Assembly: GCF_002176815.1 (NCBI RefSeq)
Contig: NZ_CP021648.1
Span: 2,860,001 to 2,924,000 of the forward strand
Reading direction: 5' to 3'
DNA from: Acidovorax sp. T1
Lineage (GTDB): Bacteria; Pseudomonadota; Gammaproteobacteria; Burkholderiales; Burkholderiaceae_C
Length of the DNA stretch: 64,000 bases
Both the position numbers and the translations under genes were made by a program. The stretch's first letter is position 1. Each line of letters begins with the position of its first letter. The notes beneath the pieces were generated by a model that was not told the origin of the DNA, made no database searches, and was given only the letters and a program-made list of their open reading frames with translations. This document shows positions 25,214 to 33,794 of the stretch, one piece after another.

Positions 25214-26485
25214 ATGATCACACCCTCCCCCAACGCTGGCGCCCTCGCTGGCATCAAGGTCCTCGACCTCTCCCGCGTGCTCGCCGGACCCTGGTGCACC
25301 CAGATGCTGGCCGACCTGGGGGCCGATGTGGTCAAGGTCGAGCGCCCCAGCGTGGGCGACGACACGCGCCAGTGGGGCCCGCCCTTTTTGAAGGACGCCG
25401 CCGGCAACAACACGAACCAGGCCAGCTATTTCACGGCCTGCAACCGCAACAAGCGCTCGGTGACCATCGACATGGCGACGCCCGAGGGCCAGGCACTCAT
25501 CAAGCAGATGGCGCAGCAGGCCGACATCGTGGTGGAGAACTTCAAGGTCGGCGGCCTCAGGCAATATGGCCTCGACCATGAGAGCCTGCGCGCGCTCAAC
25601 CCGCGCCTCATCTACTGCTCGGTCACCGGCTTCGGGCAAAGCGGGCCGTATGCCGAGCGCGCCGGTTACGACCTCATGGTGCAAGCCATGACCGGCATGA
25701 TGAGCATCACCGGCCGGGCCGACAGCGAACCCGGCGGCGGTCCGCTGCGCGTGGGTGTGGCGGTGATCGACCTGTTCACCGGCATCTATGCCAGCAACGC
25801 CATCCTGGCCGCGCTGCATGTGCGCGACAACGCAGCCACCGGCACCGGCCAGGGCCAGCACATCGACATGGCGCTGCTGGACGTGGGCATGGCCGTGCTG
25901 GCCAACCAGGCGTCGGGATTCCTCGCCACCGGCGAGGCGCCTGGCCGCATGGGCAACAGCCACCCGAGCCTGGCGCCCTACCAAGACTTTCCCACGCAGG
26001 ACGGCAACATGCTGCTGGCCATTGGCAACGACGGGCAGTTTCAGCGCTTTTGCGCCGCTGCCGGCCAACCCCAGTGGGCCGCCGATGCCCGCTTTGCCAC
26101 CAACACGCTGCGCGTGCAGCACCGCGCCGAACTCATCCCCGCCATGGAAGCCGTCACGCGCACGCGCACCACGGCCGCGTGGATTGCACTGCTGGAAGAC
26201 AAGGCCGTGCCCTGCGGCCCCGTCAACACCATTGCCCAGGCGTTTGACGACGCGCAGGTCAAGGCGCGCGGCCTGGCCGTGACGCTGCCGCGCTGGAAGA
26301 CGGGCGAGGCCGGCGACGGCGTGGCGCAGATCACCGGCGTGGCCAGCCCGCTGCGCCTGTCCAGCAACCCGCCGGTGCTGCGCAACGCGCCACCCGCGCT
26401 CGGGCAGCACACCGACGAGGTGCTGCGCGAACTGGGCCTGAGCGCGCAGGCCATTGCCGCACTGCGTGAGAGCAGAACCCTCTGA
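25214..26485 (+). CDS. CaiB/BaiF CoA transferase, probably succinyl-CoA--glutarate
   Basis: 423 residues. Class III CoA transferase; next to gcdH it most likely activates glutarate to glutaryl-CoA, as in the human SUGCT type and bacterial glutarate clusters. Seen: LAGIKVLDLSRVLAGPWCTQ (about 10-29), VIKVERP-like VVKVERPSVGDDTR, NRNKRSVTIDM, VENFKVGGLRQYGLD, VTGFGQSGPYAERAGYDLMV with the candidate catalytic Asp (about 156), and VPCGPVNT near 337. No clear ribosome site: the sequence before ATG 25214 is the end of a repeat. The function is inferred from neighbours. Confidence 0.9.
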   Translation: MITPSPNAGALAGIKVLDLSRVLAGPWCTQMLADLGADVVKVERPSVGDDTRQWGPPFLKDAAGNNTNQASYFTACNRNKRSVTIDMATPEGQALIKQMAQQADIVVENFKVGGLRQYGLDHESLRALNPRLIYCSVTGFGQSGPYAERAGYDLMVQAMTGMMSITGRADSEPGGGPLRVGVAVIDLFTGIYASNAILAALHVRDNAATGTGQGQHIDMALLDVGMAVLANQASGFLATGEAPGRMGNSHPSLAPYQDFPTQDGNMLLAIGNDGQFQRFCAAAGQPQWAADARFATNTLRVQHRAELIPAMEAVTRTRTTAAWIALLEDKAVPCGPVNTIAQAFDDAQVKARGLAVTLPRWKTGEAGDGVAQITGVASPLRLSSNPPVLRNAPPALGQHTDEVLRELGLSAQAIAALRESRTL

Positions 26486-26509
26486 GAGGCACAGGGGTGA
26501 TGGAAACGA

Positions 26510-27703
26510 TCAACCCGCCGGCACCCCGCGAAAGCCCTCGCCCCAGCGCCAGAAGGCCATCGCACACCACGCCAGGCCCAGCGCCACCAAGGCACCGCCG
26601 ACCACACCGATGTGCTGCATGCCCCAATGCTGGCTGACCTGGCTGCCCAACAGGGCACCAGCCCCAATGCCGATGTTGAAAATGCCGGAGAACATGGACA
26701 TGCCCACATCCGTGGCATCGGCGGCCATGCGCAGCACCTTGGCCTGCATGGCCAGCGTGAAGCAGATCAGCGCCACGCCCCACACCGCGCAGACCATGTA
26801 CAGCGCGCCGATGGAACGCGTGCTGGCCAGCAAGACCAGCAAACACAGCGCCAGCGCCGCCAGCGCCAGCAACAGGAACCCGTTCGGAAAGCGCATGCCA
26901 AAGCGGCTGAACAGCAGACTGCCGCCCACGCCCATGCCGCCAAACAGCAGCAGCACCACGGTGGTGGTGTCGCCGCTATAGCCGGCAATGGTCTGCACCA
27001 GCGGCTCGATATAGCTGTAGGTGGTGAACTGCCCCGTCACCACGATGACCAGCAGCAGGTACAGCGACACCAGCGCCGGACGGCGCAGCAGCATGGGCAC
27101 GCTGGCCAGCGACCCGGCGTTCTGGCTGGGCAGCAGCGGCAGCCATTTGGCCAGCCCCAGCAGCACCACCGCCGCCACGCCGCCAATGGCCCAAAACGTG
27201 GTGCGCCAGCCCAGCCATTCGCCCACCACGCGCCCCAGGGGAATGCCCAGCACCATGGCCAGTGTCGTGCCCGTGGCCAGCAGGCTGAGCGCCTGCGCCT
27301 GTTTTCCCTGGGGTGCCACGCGCACGGCCAGCGAGGCGGTGATCGACCAGAAAATCGCGTGCGACAAGGCCACACCCACGCGGCTGAGCACCAGCACCGG
27401 AAAGCTCCAGGCAACGCCCGACAGCCCATGGCTGACGATGAACACCAGAAACACGCCCACCAACAGTTTTCGCCGCTCGACGCTCTTGGTCAGCAGCATG
27501 AAGGGCAAGGACGCCAGCGCCACGATCCAGGCATAGATGGTGAGCATCAGCCCCACCTGCTCCGTTGGCATGCCAAAGCTGCCGCCAATGTCGCTGAGCA
27601 GGCCGACGGGCACGAATTCGCTGGTGTTGAAAACAAAAGCCCCCAGGGCCAGGGCAATGACGGCCAGCCAGGCTTGGGTAGGACTGCGGGAAATGTTGGA
27701 CAT
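26510..27703 (-). CDS. sotB: MFS sugar efflux transporter, SotB-like
   Basis: 397 residues, twelve predicted membrane helices. The N-terminus [20 protein letters not shown] and [20 protein letters not shown] match the SotB/YdeA branch, which exports arabinose, IPTG and related sugars; [18 protein letters not shown] is the loop 2-3 region. Substrate is not certain. Start 27703 chosen to begin [15 protein letters not shown]; the track continues open upstream without a ribosome site. It converges with the CoA-transferase gene, 24 bases apart. Confidence 0.9.
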   Translation of the reverse strand: MSNISRSPTQAWLAVIALALGAFVFNTSEFVPVGLLSDIGGSFGMPTEQVGLMLTIYAWIVALASLPFMLLTKSVERRKLLVGVFLVFIVSHGLSGVAWSFPVLVLSRVGVALSHAIFWSITASLAVRVAPQGKQAQALSLLATGTTLAMVLGIPLGRVVGEWLGWRTTFWAIGGVAAVVLLGLAKWLPLLPSQNAGSLASVPMLLRRPALVSLYLLLVIVVTGQFTTYSYIEPLVQTIAGYSGDTTTVVLLLFGGMGVGGSLLFSRFGMRFPNGFLLLALAALALCLLVLLASTRSIGALYMVCAVWGVALICFTLAMQAKVLRMAADATDVGMSMFSGIFNIGIGAGALLGSQVSQHWGMQHIGVVGGALVALGLAWCAMAFWRWGEGFRGVPAG

Positions 27704-28033
27704 AAGGCAATGAAAAACGTGCCCCACCTCCTGCACGACTTCCTGCGCGGCCACGGGCATCCGCGTTGGTTATTGCAACTGCGGTGACGACTGCGGCGGC
27801 GCCCACGCGCAATGCCACGGCGCAACCGGCAAGGCTTGTCAGTGAAGGTTCAGGGTGGGGAGACAAAGAAGGCGCACAAAAAGTGCACGAACAGGGGGCA
27901 GGCATGCAACCTGCCCATGAATGCTGCACCGCACAACGCTTCGATTCTGGCATTTTCCAGCCTTGCGCGCTCGCGCTGCCGAAACACCATTTCTGCAGAC
28001 AAGGGCAGCGGGACTGAACGGTTCCGCCAGCCT
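27704..28033. other. Intergenic region between sotB and an unknown gene
   Basis: 330 bases. No convincing coding frame, RNA or terminator was seen. It holds the sotB promoter region (minus strand) and the 3' flank of the gene at 28034. Confidence 0.5.
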
Positions 28034-28528
28034 TCAGCGCGGCCGCTCAAAACCGCTCACCACCCACGCCTCGGCGCTGGCCACGGTCAACTTGAAGCCC
28101 GGCGACACCGGCACGCGCGCGACCTCTTCACCGTATTCGTCCTGTGCGTGCAGCGTAGCGGTCGCGCCTTCTTCGTCGGGCACGATGGCCAGCGCCACGC
28201 GCAGGCACTGGCCCTGCACCGTCACGGTGACGTTTTTGTTCAGTTGGGTATGCAGCTGCTGCTCGTGGCGGCGCAGCACTTCGCTGGCCGTCTTGACCAG
28301 GGTGTTGAAGGCCGACACATCCAGCGGCTTGGGGTTCTTCTTGTCGCGCCCCATGGTCCACGGCCCCACCAGCGCCGGCTCGGCCTCGCCCAGCAGCGTC
28401 ATGGCCACCGCCCAGCCATCGTCATCCTCGTTCTTAATGACCCGCGCCGTCCAGCGCCCATCGCTCCACAGGCGCGGTTCTTGAACGGGGGCGGGCGTGT
28501 CGGGGGTATCAGGGATGGCGTCGGTCAT
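28034..28528 (-). CDS. Hypothetical protein
   Basis: 164 residues, not recognised. After a Pro/Thr/Asp-rich start it has LWSDGRWTARVIKNEDDDGW and AVAMTLLGEAEPALVGPWTM, then MGRDKKNPKPLDVSAFNTLV, EVLRRHEQQLHTQLNKNVTV and a strand-rich C-terminus with TLHAQDEYGEEVARVPVSPG. No signal peptide or membrane helix, so probably cytosolic. Start 28528 gives MTDAIPDTPDTPAP. The next gene upstream, cheV, is divergent. No function can be proposed. Confidence 0.72.
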   Translation of the reverse strand: MTDAIPDTPDTPAPVQEPRLWSDGRWTARVIKNEDDDGWAVAMTLLGEAEPALVGPWTMGRDKKNPKPLDVSAFNTLVKTASEVLRRHEQQLHTQLNKNVTVTVQGQCLRVALAIVPDEEGATATLHAQDEYGEEVARVPVSPGFKLTVASAEAWVVSGFERPR

Positions 28529-28743
28529 GGGCACTGCGGCAGTTCTGGGAAAAGGCGCAGAGCATACGGCGGATTGCCACGGCCCCGCCCGCGCCCTGCA
28601 GCACAGCGCCACATGGCGGGGCTTTTTCCACCCATCCGGGGTGGCCCCGGCAGTATTTCTTCGCGCAGCCCGCTGTTTCAGGCGGTTCCATCGGTTCTGC
28701 TTCTAAAATTTGTAAAAGCGCGTATCCGCGCCAAGGACACTCC

Positions 28744-29703
28744 ATGCAAACCGTACAGCGAGATAGCGAAGAGCGCACCCACCTCACCGGCAACAACCAG
28801 TTCGAGCTCTTGCTTTTTCGCCTGGGCGCCGACAGCGCGCTGGGCCAATCCGAGCTGTTTGGCATCAACGTTTTCAAAATCCGTGAAATCGTTGCCATGC
28901 CCAGCATCACCCCCATCGCGGGCGCTGCGGCGCACTCGATGGGCGTGGTCAACCTGCGCGGGCAGATCATTCCGGTGCTCGACCTGCCGGCCATCATGGG
29001 CTGCACGCCCAAAACCGGGCTGAACATCATGCTGGTGACCGAATATGCGCGCACCACCCAGGCGTTTGCCGTGGAGTCGGTGGAAGACATCGTGCGGCTC
29101 GACTGGAAGCAGGTGCTGTCCGCCGAAGCCAGCGGCGCGGGCGGCAAGCTGGTGACCAGCATTGCGCGCCTGGATGGCAACACCGACGGCTCGCGCCTGG
29201 CGCAGGTGCTGGATGTCGAGGCCATCCTGCAGCTGGTGTCGCCGCCCGAAGGCAACCCGGTCGACGCCCAGAAAGTGGGCCCGCGCCTGGCGATGCAGCC
29301 CGGCACCATCATCCTTGCGGCCGACGATTCCTTTGTGGCCCGCTCGCTCATCGAGCAAGAGTTGCAATTGCTGCACGCCCCCTTCGAAATGGTCAAGTCG
29401 GGCCAGGAAGCCTGGGACCGCCTCAATGCCCTGGCCACCCAGGCCGCCGCCGAAGGCACAACCGTGCTGGACAAGGTGGCGCTGGTGCTGACCGACCTGG
29501 AAATGCCCGAGATGGACGGCTTCACGCTCACGCGGCACATCAAACAGGATGCGCGCTTTCAGGGGCTGCCGGTGATCATCCACTCGTCGCTGTCGGGCTC
29601 GGCCAACGAACACCATGTGCGCAGCGTCGGTGCGGACGGCTATGTGGCCAAGTTTGTGGCCGAAGACCTGGCCGGCGCCATCCGGCGCGTGCTGCCGGCA
29701 TAG
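28744..29703 (+). CDS. cheV: Chemotaxis protein CheV (CheW-REC)
   Basis: 319 residues. N-terminal CheW-like domain (about 15-165) with FELLLFRLG, LFGINVFKIREIV, MGVVNLRGQIIPVLDLP, then a receiver domain (about 190-318) with acidic pair ADDS, phospho-acceptor Asp in LVLTDLEMPEMDGF (about 251-253), Ser in IIHSSLSG and Lys in GYVAKFV (about 304). All receiver residues are present, so phosphorylation by CheA is expected; CheV couples receptors to CheA and aids adaptation. AAGGAC ribosome site upstream. It is alone, away from any che operon in this window. Confidence 0.95.
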   Translation: MQTVQRDSEERTHLTGNNQFELLLFRLGADSALGQSELFGINVFKIREIVAMPSITPIAGAAAHSMGVVNLRGQIIPVLDLPAIMGCTPKTGLNIMLVTEYARTTQAFAVESVEDIVRLDWKQVLSAEASGAGGKLVTSIARLDGNTDGSRLAQVLDVEAILQLVSPPEGNPVDAQKVGPRLAMQPGTIILAADDSFVARSLIEQELQLLHAPFEMVKSGQEAWDRLNALATQAAAEGTTVLDKVALVLTDLEMPEMDGFTLTRHIKQDARFQGLPVIIHSSLSGSANEHHVRSVGADGYVAKFVAEDLAGAIRRVLPA

Positions 29704-29741
29704 CCGGCAGGTGGCGCGCGATAATTGTTGGTCAAAAGTGA

Positions 29742-29792
29742 CCTTGGCGCTTACCAGACAAGCGCAAGCAGCTATATAAAATATAGCAATTA
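29742..29792. repeat. AGCGCTT-type intergenic palindrome, copy 7
   Basis: CCTTGGCGCTTACCAGACAA, GCGCAAGCAGCTATATAAA, ATATAGCAATT. Starts 39 bases after the cheV stop. Confidence 0.8.
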
Positions 29793-29975
29793 TCAGGCGC
29801 GCTTTGGCGCATCGGCTAAATCCTCGGGTCTGACAATGCCACGCGGCCCAGGCCCCATTGCCGCACGGGTAGTTGCACTGGTAGCTACACGGGCAGCGGC
29901 GTTGGTCATGGGGCCAGGTCAACCAAATGGTGTCGTCAGGCGTCTAATGGGCACGGCCGGTCCGTGAAGTTGTAA

Positions 29976-29996
29976 CGCCCCGCCGGGGCGCTTTTC
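29976..29996 (+). terminator. Hairpin with short T-run upstream of lipoprotein gene
   Basis: CGCCCC-GC-CGGGGCG followed by CTTTTC. Short but strong stem; probable rho-independent terminator. Confidence 0.55.
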
Positions 29997-30050
29997 AAGG
30001 GCTTTACGCAGCGGGCGGAACGCCTGCCGCAGCGCCAGAGTCTGACCACC

Positions 30051-30647
30051 ATGACATACCACCTTGCCCGCATTGTTTCTGCCGTTGCGCTTGCCGCGCT
30101 GGCCACGGGCTGCGCCGTGGTTCCTGGCGACCCTTACGACCCTTATTACACGCCCCAGCCGTCGGGCTATGGCGTGTATGAGCAGCCTGCCTATATCTAC
30201 GGCAGCCCACCGCGCGCCTACGGCTACCCGGTGGCCCCGCCACCCGGCTATTACGGGCGCCGCCACGACGACCGCAATGACTGGCGTGAACGCGAGCGGG
30301 CCCAGCGCGAGCGCGAGGCACAGCGCGAACGCGAAGCCCTGCGTGACCGGGAAGCCCACCGCGAACGCGAAGCCCGCCAGGCCCAGGATGCTCGCCGCGA
30401 GCAGGACGCCCGCCGGGACCGCGAGCGCGACCAAGCGCGTGAACAAGGCCGCCGCGAGCAGGCTCAGCGTGAGCAGGCCCAGCGGGATCACGGCAACCGC
30501 GATCAGGCCCAGCGCCCGCGCCGCGATGATGAACGCCGCCCGGCGGGCGACAACGCGCGGCAAAATCGCCCGGATCGCCCGGATCGCCCGGATCGCCCGG
30601 ACCAGCCGCGCTGGAGAGGCGACGCCCCGCGCGGCCAGGGCAACTGA
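30051..30647 (+). CDS. Arg/Glu-rich lipoprotein
   Basis: 198 residues. Signal peptide with lipobox LATGC (Cys at about 22), so the mature protein should be lipid-anchored. Then a Tyr/Pro-rich stretch (PGDPYDPYYTPQ; PPPGYYGRRHDDR, 27-70) and a long charged region of REREAQRE-type repeats (about 75-155), likely helical, followed by DRPDRPDRPDQP from nine-base tandem repeats. The stop codon TGA at 30645 is also the first base set of a long palindrome. Family not recognised; low-complexity envelope protein. Confidence 0.75.
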   Translation: MTYHLARIVSAVALAALATGCAVVPGDPYDPYYTPQPSGYGVYEQPAYIYGSPPRAYGYPVAPPPGYYGRRHDDRNDWRERERAQREREAQREREALRDREAHREREARQAQDARREQDARRDRERDQAREQGRREQAQREQAQRDHGNRDQAQRPRRDDERRPAGDNARQNRPDRPDRPDRPDQPRWRGDAPRGQGN

Positions 30648-30808
30648 GAGGCTGAGAATCTTTTGCGCATGCCCGCTCATCACGCCAAAACGCACCCGCT
30701 CGTCGTTGCAAATGCGCGCCATAGCCCGAGCTATGGCTGTGCTTTGCGCCTAGATCGGCTGCGTTGTGGCGCGCTGCTCGGACCCGCGCAAAAAACTCTC
30801 AGCCTCTG
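30646..30808. repeat. 163-base imperfect palindrome
   Basis: Outer arms GAGAGGCTGAGAATCTTTTG (from 30646) and its near complement GCGCAAAAAACTCTCAGCCT (ending about 30808); the arms continue inward through GCGCA.. / ..GCGC and ACGCA / TGCGT blocks to a centre GCCATAGCCCGAGCTATGGC (30718-30737). The whole element can form one long hairpin. It fills the gap between the lipoprotein and the DUF4124 gene. Confidence 0.8.
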
Positions 30809-30831
30809 AGGAACCCTGAAGGAAAACCACC

Positions 30832-31482
30832 ATGCCCCTCGTGCGCAATTGCCTGGTCGCCGCTGCGGCGCTGCTGTGTTTCGCCGCGCAGGCCCAGGTG
30901 CTGCGCTGCACCGACGCGCGCACCGGCCAGGTCACCTACACCGACGGCGCCTGCGCGGGCTCTGCATCGGTGCGCGAGGTCGAACCCCGCAAGACGCCGC
31001 AGGAAATCCAGCTGGAGCGCGAGCAAGCCACCGAGGCGCTGGCGCGCAAGCAGCAACAACTGCAGGCCGAGGCGGCTGCCCAGCAGATCGACGCCGACCG
31101 CGCTGCCCAACGTGAGAGGGATCTTGCGGCACGCACCGCTCGCCCGGCGGCGCGCGCGCAGGACTATGCGCGGTCAGCCGAGTGCGCCCGGTCGCGCCGC
31201 AACCTCGATGTCGTCATCAGCAGCACCAGCGGGACCTATGACCAGAACCTGCGCGTCGAAGCCGCGCAGCGCCAGGTAGACCTGGACTGCCTGGGCCCCG
31301 AGGCCTATGCCGAGGTGGAAAAAGCCCGCGCGGCCAGGCAGGAGACGGCCCCTGCGGTCGTGGTGGTTCCGCCGCGCCACCCGACCTACACCCGGCCCGG
31401 CCCACCGCCGCCACCGCGCAAGTTCACGCAGTGCAACGTGTTTCGCTGCTACGACAGCCAGGGCAACAGCTATCCACGCTGA
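30832..31482 (+). CDS. DUF4124-domain secreted protein
   Basis: 216 residues. Signal peptide ending LLCFAAQAQV, then a DUF4124-type segment VLRCTDARTGQVTYTDGACAG (two cysteines, about 24-42; KCxDxxGxxxYTD pattern), a Glu/Gln/Ala-rich coiled coil (about 60-115), and a Pro-rich C-terminus ending FTQCNVFRCYDSQGNSYPR. DUF4124 proteins are common, poorly characterised periplasmic proteins of betaproteobacteria. AAGGAAA ribosome site precedes the ATG at 30832. The frame starts 23 bases after the palindrome. Confidence 0.82.
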   Translation: MPLVRNCLVAAAALLCFAAQAQVLRCTDARTGQVTYTDGACAGSASVREVEPRKTPQEIQLEREQATEALARKQQQLQAEAAAQQIDADRAAQRERDLAARTARPAARAQDYARSAECARSRRNLDVVISSTSGTYDQNLRVEAAQRQVDLDCLGPEAYAEVEKARAARQETAPAVVVVPPRHPTYTRPGPPPPPRKFTQCNVFRCYDSQGNSYPR

Positions 31483-31500
31483 CAGCGCGGTGGTCAGGGA

Positions 31501-32451
31501 TCAGGCGCGCAGGCCTTGCGCCACGGTGGGGTAGCGCAGTCGCAGGCCCAGCTCGCCCAGCAACCGCTGGTTGTCAAGCCGGCGCGATTCGCTCATGAAG
31601 CTCAGCAGCATCACCGGCAGCGCATCCTGCGCCGTGCTGCGCGGCACCCGGGGCGGGCGCGGCAGGCCATACAGGTCGGCGGCCAGATCGAAATAGTCGC
31701 CCATCTTCATCTCACTGCGGTCGCTGGCGTTGTAAACCCGCTGGGGCTTGCCACGCCACAGCGCCGCCAGGCAGGCGCGCGCCAGGTCATCGGCATGGAT
31801 GTGGTTGGTGTACACGTCATCCTGCGCCAGCAGCACAGGGGTGCCCTTGCGCAGCCGCGCCTCGGGCGTGCCGCCCTCGCGGTCGGGTGCGTAGATGCCC
31901 GGAATGCGCAGGATGCTGGCGCGCACGCCGGCACGCCCCAGGTGGCGCACAGCGCGCTCGGCATTCACGCGGCGCTGGGCCCGCGGCGTGCCGGGCGCCA
32001 CGGTGCGGGTTTCGGCCACCCGCGCGCCCGCGCAGTCGCCATACACACCGCTGGTCGATGCATACACCAGCGACACGGGCAGGCTGCGCAGCCGCAAGGC
32101 CCGGGCCAGGGCCACGGTGCGCGGGTCGCGCCACCATGCAGTGCCGCCGCCACCTTCACCCGGTGGCGGGGCCAGGTGCACCACGCGCGTGGCCAGGCCC
32201 GACAGGCGGCGCAGTGTGGCGGTCTGATCGAGGTTGCCCACCAGCGGCGTCACCCCCTGCGCGCGCAGACTGCCCATGCGCCCGGCCTGCGAGGTCAGCG
32301 CCAGCACGCGCATGCGCCGCGCACCCGGCCCGGCCAGCAGGCTGCGCGCCACGCGCTGGCCCACATCGCCATAGCCCACGATCAGCAGGCGCTCGCGCCG
32401 AAAGCGCGAGGGCAGCGCGCCCAGCCCGCTGGCCAGTGCGACGGTGCTCAT
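31501..32451 (-). CDS. NAD-dependent epimerase/dehydratase (extended SDR)
   Basis: 316 residues. Rossmann motif LLIVGYGDVGQRVARSLL (about 20-37), VVHLAPPPGEG strand, catalytic-type Ser/Tyr in SLVYASTSGVYGDC, ILRIPGIYAPDREGG and HADDLARACLAAL. This is the YeeZ-like SDR branch in which the usual YxxxK is partly lost (VYGDC). Substrate unknown. Start 32451 gives MSTVALASGLGALPS before the nucleotide motif. Converges with the DUF4124 gene. Confidence 0.85.
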   Translation of the reverse strand: MSTVALASGLGALPSRFRRERLLIVGYGDVGQRVARSLLAGPGARRMRVLALTSQAGRMGSLRAQGVTPLVGNLDQTATLRRLSGLATRVVHLAPPPGEGGGGTAWWRDPRTVALARALRLRSLPVSLVYASTSGVYGDCAGARVAETRTVAPGTPRAQRRVNAERAVRHLGRAGVRASILRIPGIYAPDREGGTPEARLRKGTPVLLAQDDVYTNHIHADDLARACLAALWRGKPQRVYNASDRSEMKMGDYFDLAADLYGLPRPPRVPRSTAQDALPVMLLSFMSESRRLDNQRLLGELGLRLRYPTVAQGLRA

Positions 32452-32632
32452 TGCGCCCCCCGCCATGAACGGGCACGGCGCGCGCTGTGGCTCTGGCGCG
32501 CCGCGGGCGTGCCGGGCAGCCACACGCGGCGGCAGGCCTTTGCGCGGTTAAGGGAGTGATCAGGTTCTGAGGGCAAAATCGGGGCCATTCGCATGAAGAC
32601 AGCTTGAAGAATAGTCCAAGGATACCCACAAC

Positions 32633-33691
32633 ATGACCCGTGCCGAGACTGCCAACGCAGCGTTCCAGATCACCGTGCAACCCAGCGGCCGCGCATTCAG
32701 CGCCCAGGCCAACGAAGCCATTCTGGCCGCCGCCATCCGCAGCGGCGTGGGCCTGCCCTATGGCTGCAAGGACGGCGCCTGCGGCTCGTGCAAGTGCAAG
32801 AAGCTCAGCGGCGCCGTGCACCATGGCGCGCACCAGTCCAAGGCCCTGACGGCCGACGAGGAAGCCGCGGGTTTCGTGTTGACCTGCTGCGCCCACGCCC
32901 TGACCGACGTGGTGCTTGAATCGCGCCAGGTCACCGACGAAAGCGCCTACCCCATCAAGAAGATGCCGGTGCGCGTGGCCGCGTTCGAGAAAAAATCGCA
33001 CGACGTGATGCAGCTGCGCCTGCAGCTGCCCGCGGCCGACACCTTCCGCTACCACGCGGGGCAATACATCGAGTTCATGCTGCGTGACGGCGCGCGCCGT
33101 GCCTATTCGATGGCCAACGCCCCCCACACCCAAGCCGAGGCGCCGGGGCTGGAGCTGCACATCCGCCACATGCCGGGTGGCCTGTTCACCGACCATGTGT
33201 TTGGCGCGCTGAAGGAAAAAGAAATCCTGCGCATCGAAGGCCCGTTTGGCAGCTTTTTCCTGCGCGAAGACACGGACAAGCCCATCGTGCTGCTGGCATC
33301 GGGCACGGGGTTTGCGCCCATCAAGGCGCTGATCGAGCACATGCAATTCAAGGGCATCACGCGCCCCACCACGCTGTACTGGGGCGGCCGCCGGCCGGGC
33401 GACTTGTACCTGCACGACTGGATGCTGGCGCGCGCCGCAGAGATGCCCCATCTCAGCTATGTGCCCGTGGTGTCCGATGCCCTGCCCGAAGACGGCTGGA
33501 CGGGCCGCACCGGCTTCGTGCACCAGGCCGTGCTGCAGGATTTTGCCGATCTCTCGGGCCACCAGGTGTATGCCTGTGGCGCGCCCATCGTGGTGGACTC
33601 GGCACGCGCCGCCTACAGCGCCGAGCGCGGCCTGCCGCCCGATGAGTTCTTTGCCGACTCCTTCACCTCCGAGGCCGACAAGCACGGCTGA
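32633..33691 (+). CDS. CDP-6-deoxy-delta-3,4-glucoseen reductase-like ferredoxin-NAD(P)H oxidoreductase
   Basis: 352 residues. N-terminal 2Fe-2S ferredoxin domain (GCKDGACGSCKC, about 44-55, and TCCA about 84-87), then an FAD domain with RRAYSMANAPH and a NAD(P) domain with LLASGTGFAPIKALIEHMQ. This is the AscD/Hmp-type single-component reductase. It was named from the ascarylose pathway, but here no ascarylose genes are nearby, so the physiological acceptor is unknown. AAGGATA site precedes ATG 32633. A strong terminator follows. Confidence 0.88.
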   Translation: MTRAETANAAFQITVQPSGRAFSAQANEAILAAAIRSGVGLPYGCKDGACGSCKCKKLSGAVHHGAHQSKALTADEEAAGFVLTCCAHALTDVVLESRQVTDESAYPIKKMPVRVAAFEKKSHDVMQLRLQLPAADTFRYHAGQYIEFMLRDGARRAYSMANAPHTQAEAPGLELHIRHMPGGLFTDHVFGALKEKEILRIEGPFGSFFLREDTDKPIVLLASGTGFAPIKALIEHMQFKGITRPTTLYWGGRRPGDLYLHDWMLARAAEMPHLSYVPVVSDALPEDGWTGRTGFVHQAVLQDFADLSGHQVYACGAPIVVDSARAAYSAERGLPPDEFFADSFTSEADKHG

Positions 33692-33716
33692 ACCCGCCAG
33701 ATTGCGGGTGGATGGA

Positions 33717-33759
33717 GGCCGCTGGCATGCGGCCCATCGCTCCGGCCAGCGGCCTTTTT
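33717..33759 (+). terminator. Rho-independent terminator
   Basis: Stem GGCCGCTGG / CCAGCGGCC with an internal loop and TTTTT tail, after the reductase gene. Confidence 0.85.
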
Positions 33760-33794
33760 CAGGGCCAGCGCTCCGTTTTTTGCACAATGGAGCC

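Larger units (their letters stand above)
29704..30050. other. Intergenic region after cheV
   Basis: 347 bases. It holds a repeat copy (29742-29792) and a terminator-like hairpin (29976). The rest (29800-29970) shows no gene or RNA I can support. Confidence 0.5.
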
